Of a stretch of DNA of 64,000 nt, positions 63,301 to 64,000 are shown piece by piece. How positions within the stretch are numbered: position 1 is the first letter of the stretch; every line of letters starts with the position of its first letter. The stretch lies in the NCBI RefSeq assembly GCF_000379605.1, contig NZ_KB902682.1, positions 31,845-95,844 of the forward strand. The letters run 5' to 3'. The DNA is from Rhizobium giardinii bv. giardinii H152. GTDB taxonomy: Bacteria > Pseudomonadota > Alphaproteobacteria > Rhizobiales > Rhizobiaceae. Both the position numbers and the translations under genes were made by a program. Under the pieces are notes generated by a model. The model did not search any database. It was not told where the DNA came from and saw only the letters and a program-made list of their open reading frames with translations.

Positions 63301-63423
63301 ATGGAACTCATCATCAGCATGCCGATCCTCCTCACCTTTGCCACTCTTCTTCTGATGCGAACACCCGGATCAGACATGGTGTTGACGGCCAGCCGGGCCG
63401 ATCAAAGAAAGGCGATCATCTAA
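63301..63423 (+). pseudogene. LysE/RhtB exporter N-terminal fragment
   Basis: ATG 63301 opens [33 protein letters not shown], the usual LysE first helix and PGP loop, but the frame stops after 40 residues (usual length about 205). The remaining helices are missing before the acsA start. Confidence 0.55.
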
Positions 63424-63581
63424 GCCCTGCGAACTGCTCATTTGCATGCCAGGGCGGATCAGTCTGGCGAGCCGCTACAATTGCGGGTTTGACGCAGTGC
63501 GCTCATGACGAGAGTGCTGCCGCCAAATGCAGCAAGCTTGCCCGTTCGCTAGGAATGGCCATCACTCAGAACGAGGGAAGC

Positions 63582-64000
63582 ATGAACGAGAAAATCTACG
63601 TTGCGTCGCATGACAGGAACCGCACGCTTGTCGACAACGCCACCTATCTGAAATGGTACAAGCAGAGCGTCGCCGACCCGGAAGCGTTCTGGGGCGAACA
63701 TGGCAAGCGCATCGACTGGTTCAAGCCTTACACCAAGGTCAAGAACACCAGCTTTGAAGGCAAGGTATCGATCAAGTGGTTCGAGGACGGTCTCACCAAC
63801 GTCTCCTACAACTGCATCGACCGGCATCTGGAAAAGCGGGGCGACCAGGTGGCGATCATCTGGGAGGGCGACAATCCCTATGACGACAGGAAGATCACCT
63901 ATCGCGAGCTCTACGAGCATGTCTGCCGCCTCGCCAATGTGCTGAAGGAAAACGGTGTCAGACGAGGCGACCGCGTCACGATCTACATGCCGATGATCCC
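63582..64000 (+). CDS. acsA: Acetyl-CoA synthetase, N-terminal part (runs off window)
   Basis: The open frame of about 139 codons continues past the right edge. [28 protein letters not shown] and the [22 protein letters not shown] segment are the N-terminal acetyl-CoA synthetase domain; [19 protein letters not shown] leads into the AMP-binding domain. ATG 63582 has GAGGGAAG upstream; an in-frame ATG at 63555 would add nine residues. The enzyme makes acetyl-CoA from acetate and ATP, and could supply acetyl-CoA or recycle acetate released by a deacetylase. The gene is probably chromosomal core type. Confidence 0.88.
   Translation, partial: MNEKIYVASHDRNRTLVDNATYLKWYKQSVADPEAFWGEHGKRIDWFKPYTKVKNTSFEGKVSIKWFEDGLTNVSYNCIDRHLEKRGDQVAIIWEGDNPYDDRKITYRELYEHVCRLANVLKENGVRRGDRVTIYMPMI

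Noticed and set aside
1..64000. CRISPR arrays, tRNA or rRNA genes
   Set aside because: No regularly spaced direct repeats or cloverleaf-like sequences with CCA-type ends were seen by eye; a dedicated scan (tRNAscan-SE, CRISPR finder) would settle it.

Overview
The window looks like an accessory, heavily remodelled replicon segment of an alphaproteobacterium, most likely a Hyphomicrobiales (rhizobial/Brucella-like) member. This is inferred from gene content: tripartite tricarboxylate (Tct) transporters, FixJ-type regulators, a class III cyclase-AAA-TPR protein, IS5/IS427-type transposase remnants and peptide-type ABC importers feeding amine-oxidase-like flavoproteins. No rRNA, tRNA, CRISPR array or replication origin was seen. 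Decayed genes are unusually frequent; about ten relics were recognised by their remaining motifs.

Layout. 0-4.3 kb: a four-carbon acid-sugar catabolic cluster (TIM-barrel fragment, PdxA2-like dehydrogenase, DUF1537 kinase) with a divergent LysR and a GntR/FCD regulator. 4.5-7 kb: a collapsed copy of an oligopeptide ABC operon whose intact paralogue lies at 46.5-51.8 kb, followed by an intact FAD oxidoreductase. 7-13.8 kb: a large SAM-cyclase-AAA-TPR protein lying between remnants of IS5-type elements, then a short stretch that resembles a conjugative-element fragment (5'-truncated nuclease, membrane protein, TrbM-like exported protein). 14-21 kb: a glycosyltransferase relic, an NDH-2-like flavoprotein, a DUF900 lipoprotein-like hydrolase, a cupin, isochorismatase and histidine-kinase relics, and an MBL-fold hydrolase. 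21.3-27 kb: a signalling operon with a MASE1/six-PAS histidine kinase, two FixJ-like regulators and a lone receiver. 27-29.5 kb: two regulator relics, then a nitroreductase and an FMN reductase.

29.9-39.2 kb is the most distinctive block: tctCBA, a PrpF/GalD-type isomerase and a two-subunit ATP-citrate-lyase-like enzyme (424 aa ATP-grasp/citrate-binding subunit; 903 aa CoA-ligase-alpha plus citrate-synthase-like subunit), with a divergent LysR. It reads as a dedicated pathway: take up a tricarboxylate, isomerise it, activate it with CoA and ATP, and cleave it.

39.5-62.9 kb is an amine/amino-acid catabolic region. A minus-strand operon encodes an ArgE-like M20 deacylase, a GhrA-like reductase, a cupin and a tartrate-dehydrogenase-like enzyme, with an aldehyde-dehydrogenase relic inside it. 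Then come an oligopeptide-type importer, two PuuB-like FAD oxidoreductases, a GabD-like dehydrogenase, a class III aminotransferase, a second aldehyde dehydrogenase, an Lrp regulator and three paralogous two-domain GNAT acetyltransferases. The gene set suggests import and stepwise oxidation of an amine or peptide-like compound to a carboxylic acid entering the TCA cycle, possibly through N-acetylated intermediates. The window ends in the start of an acetyl-CoA synthetase gene.
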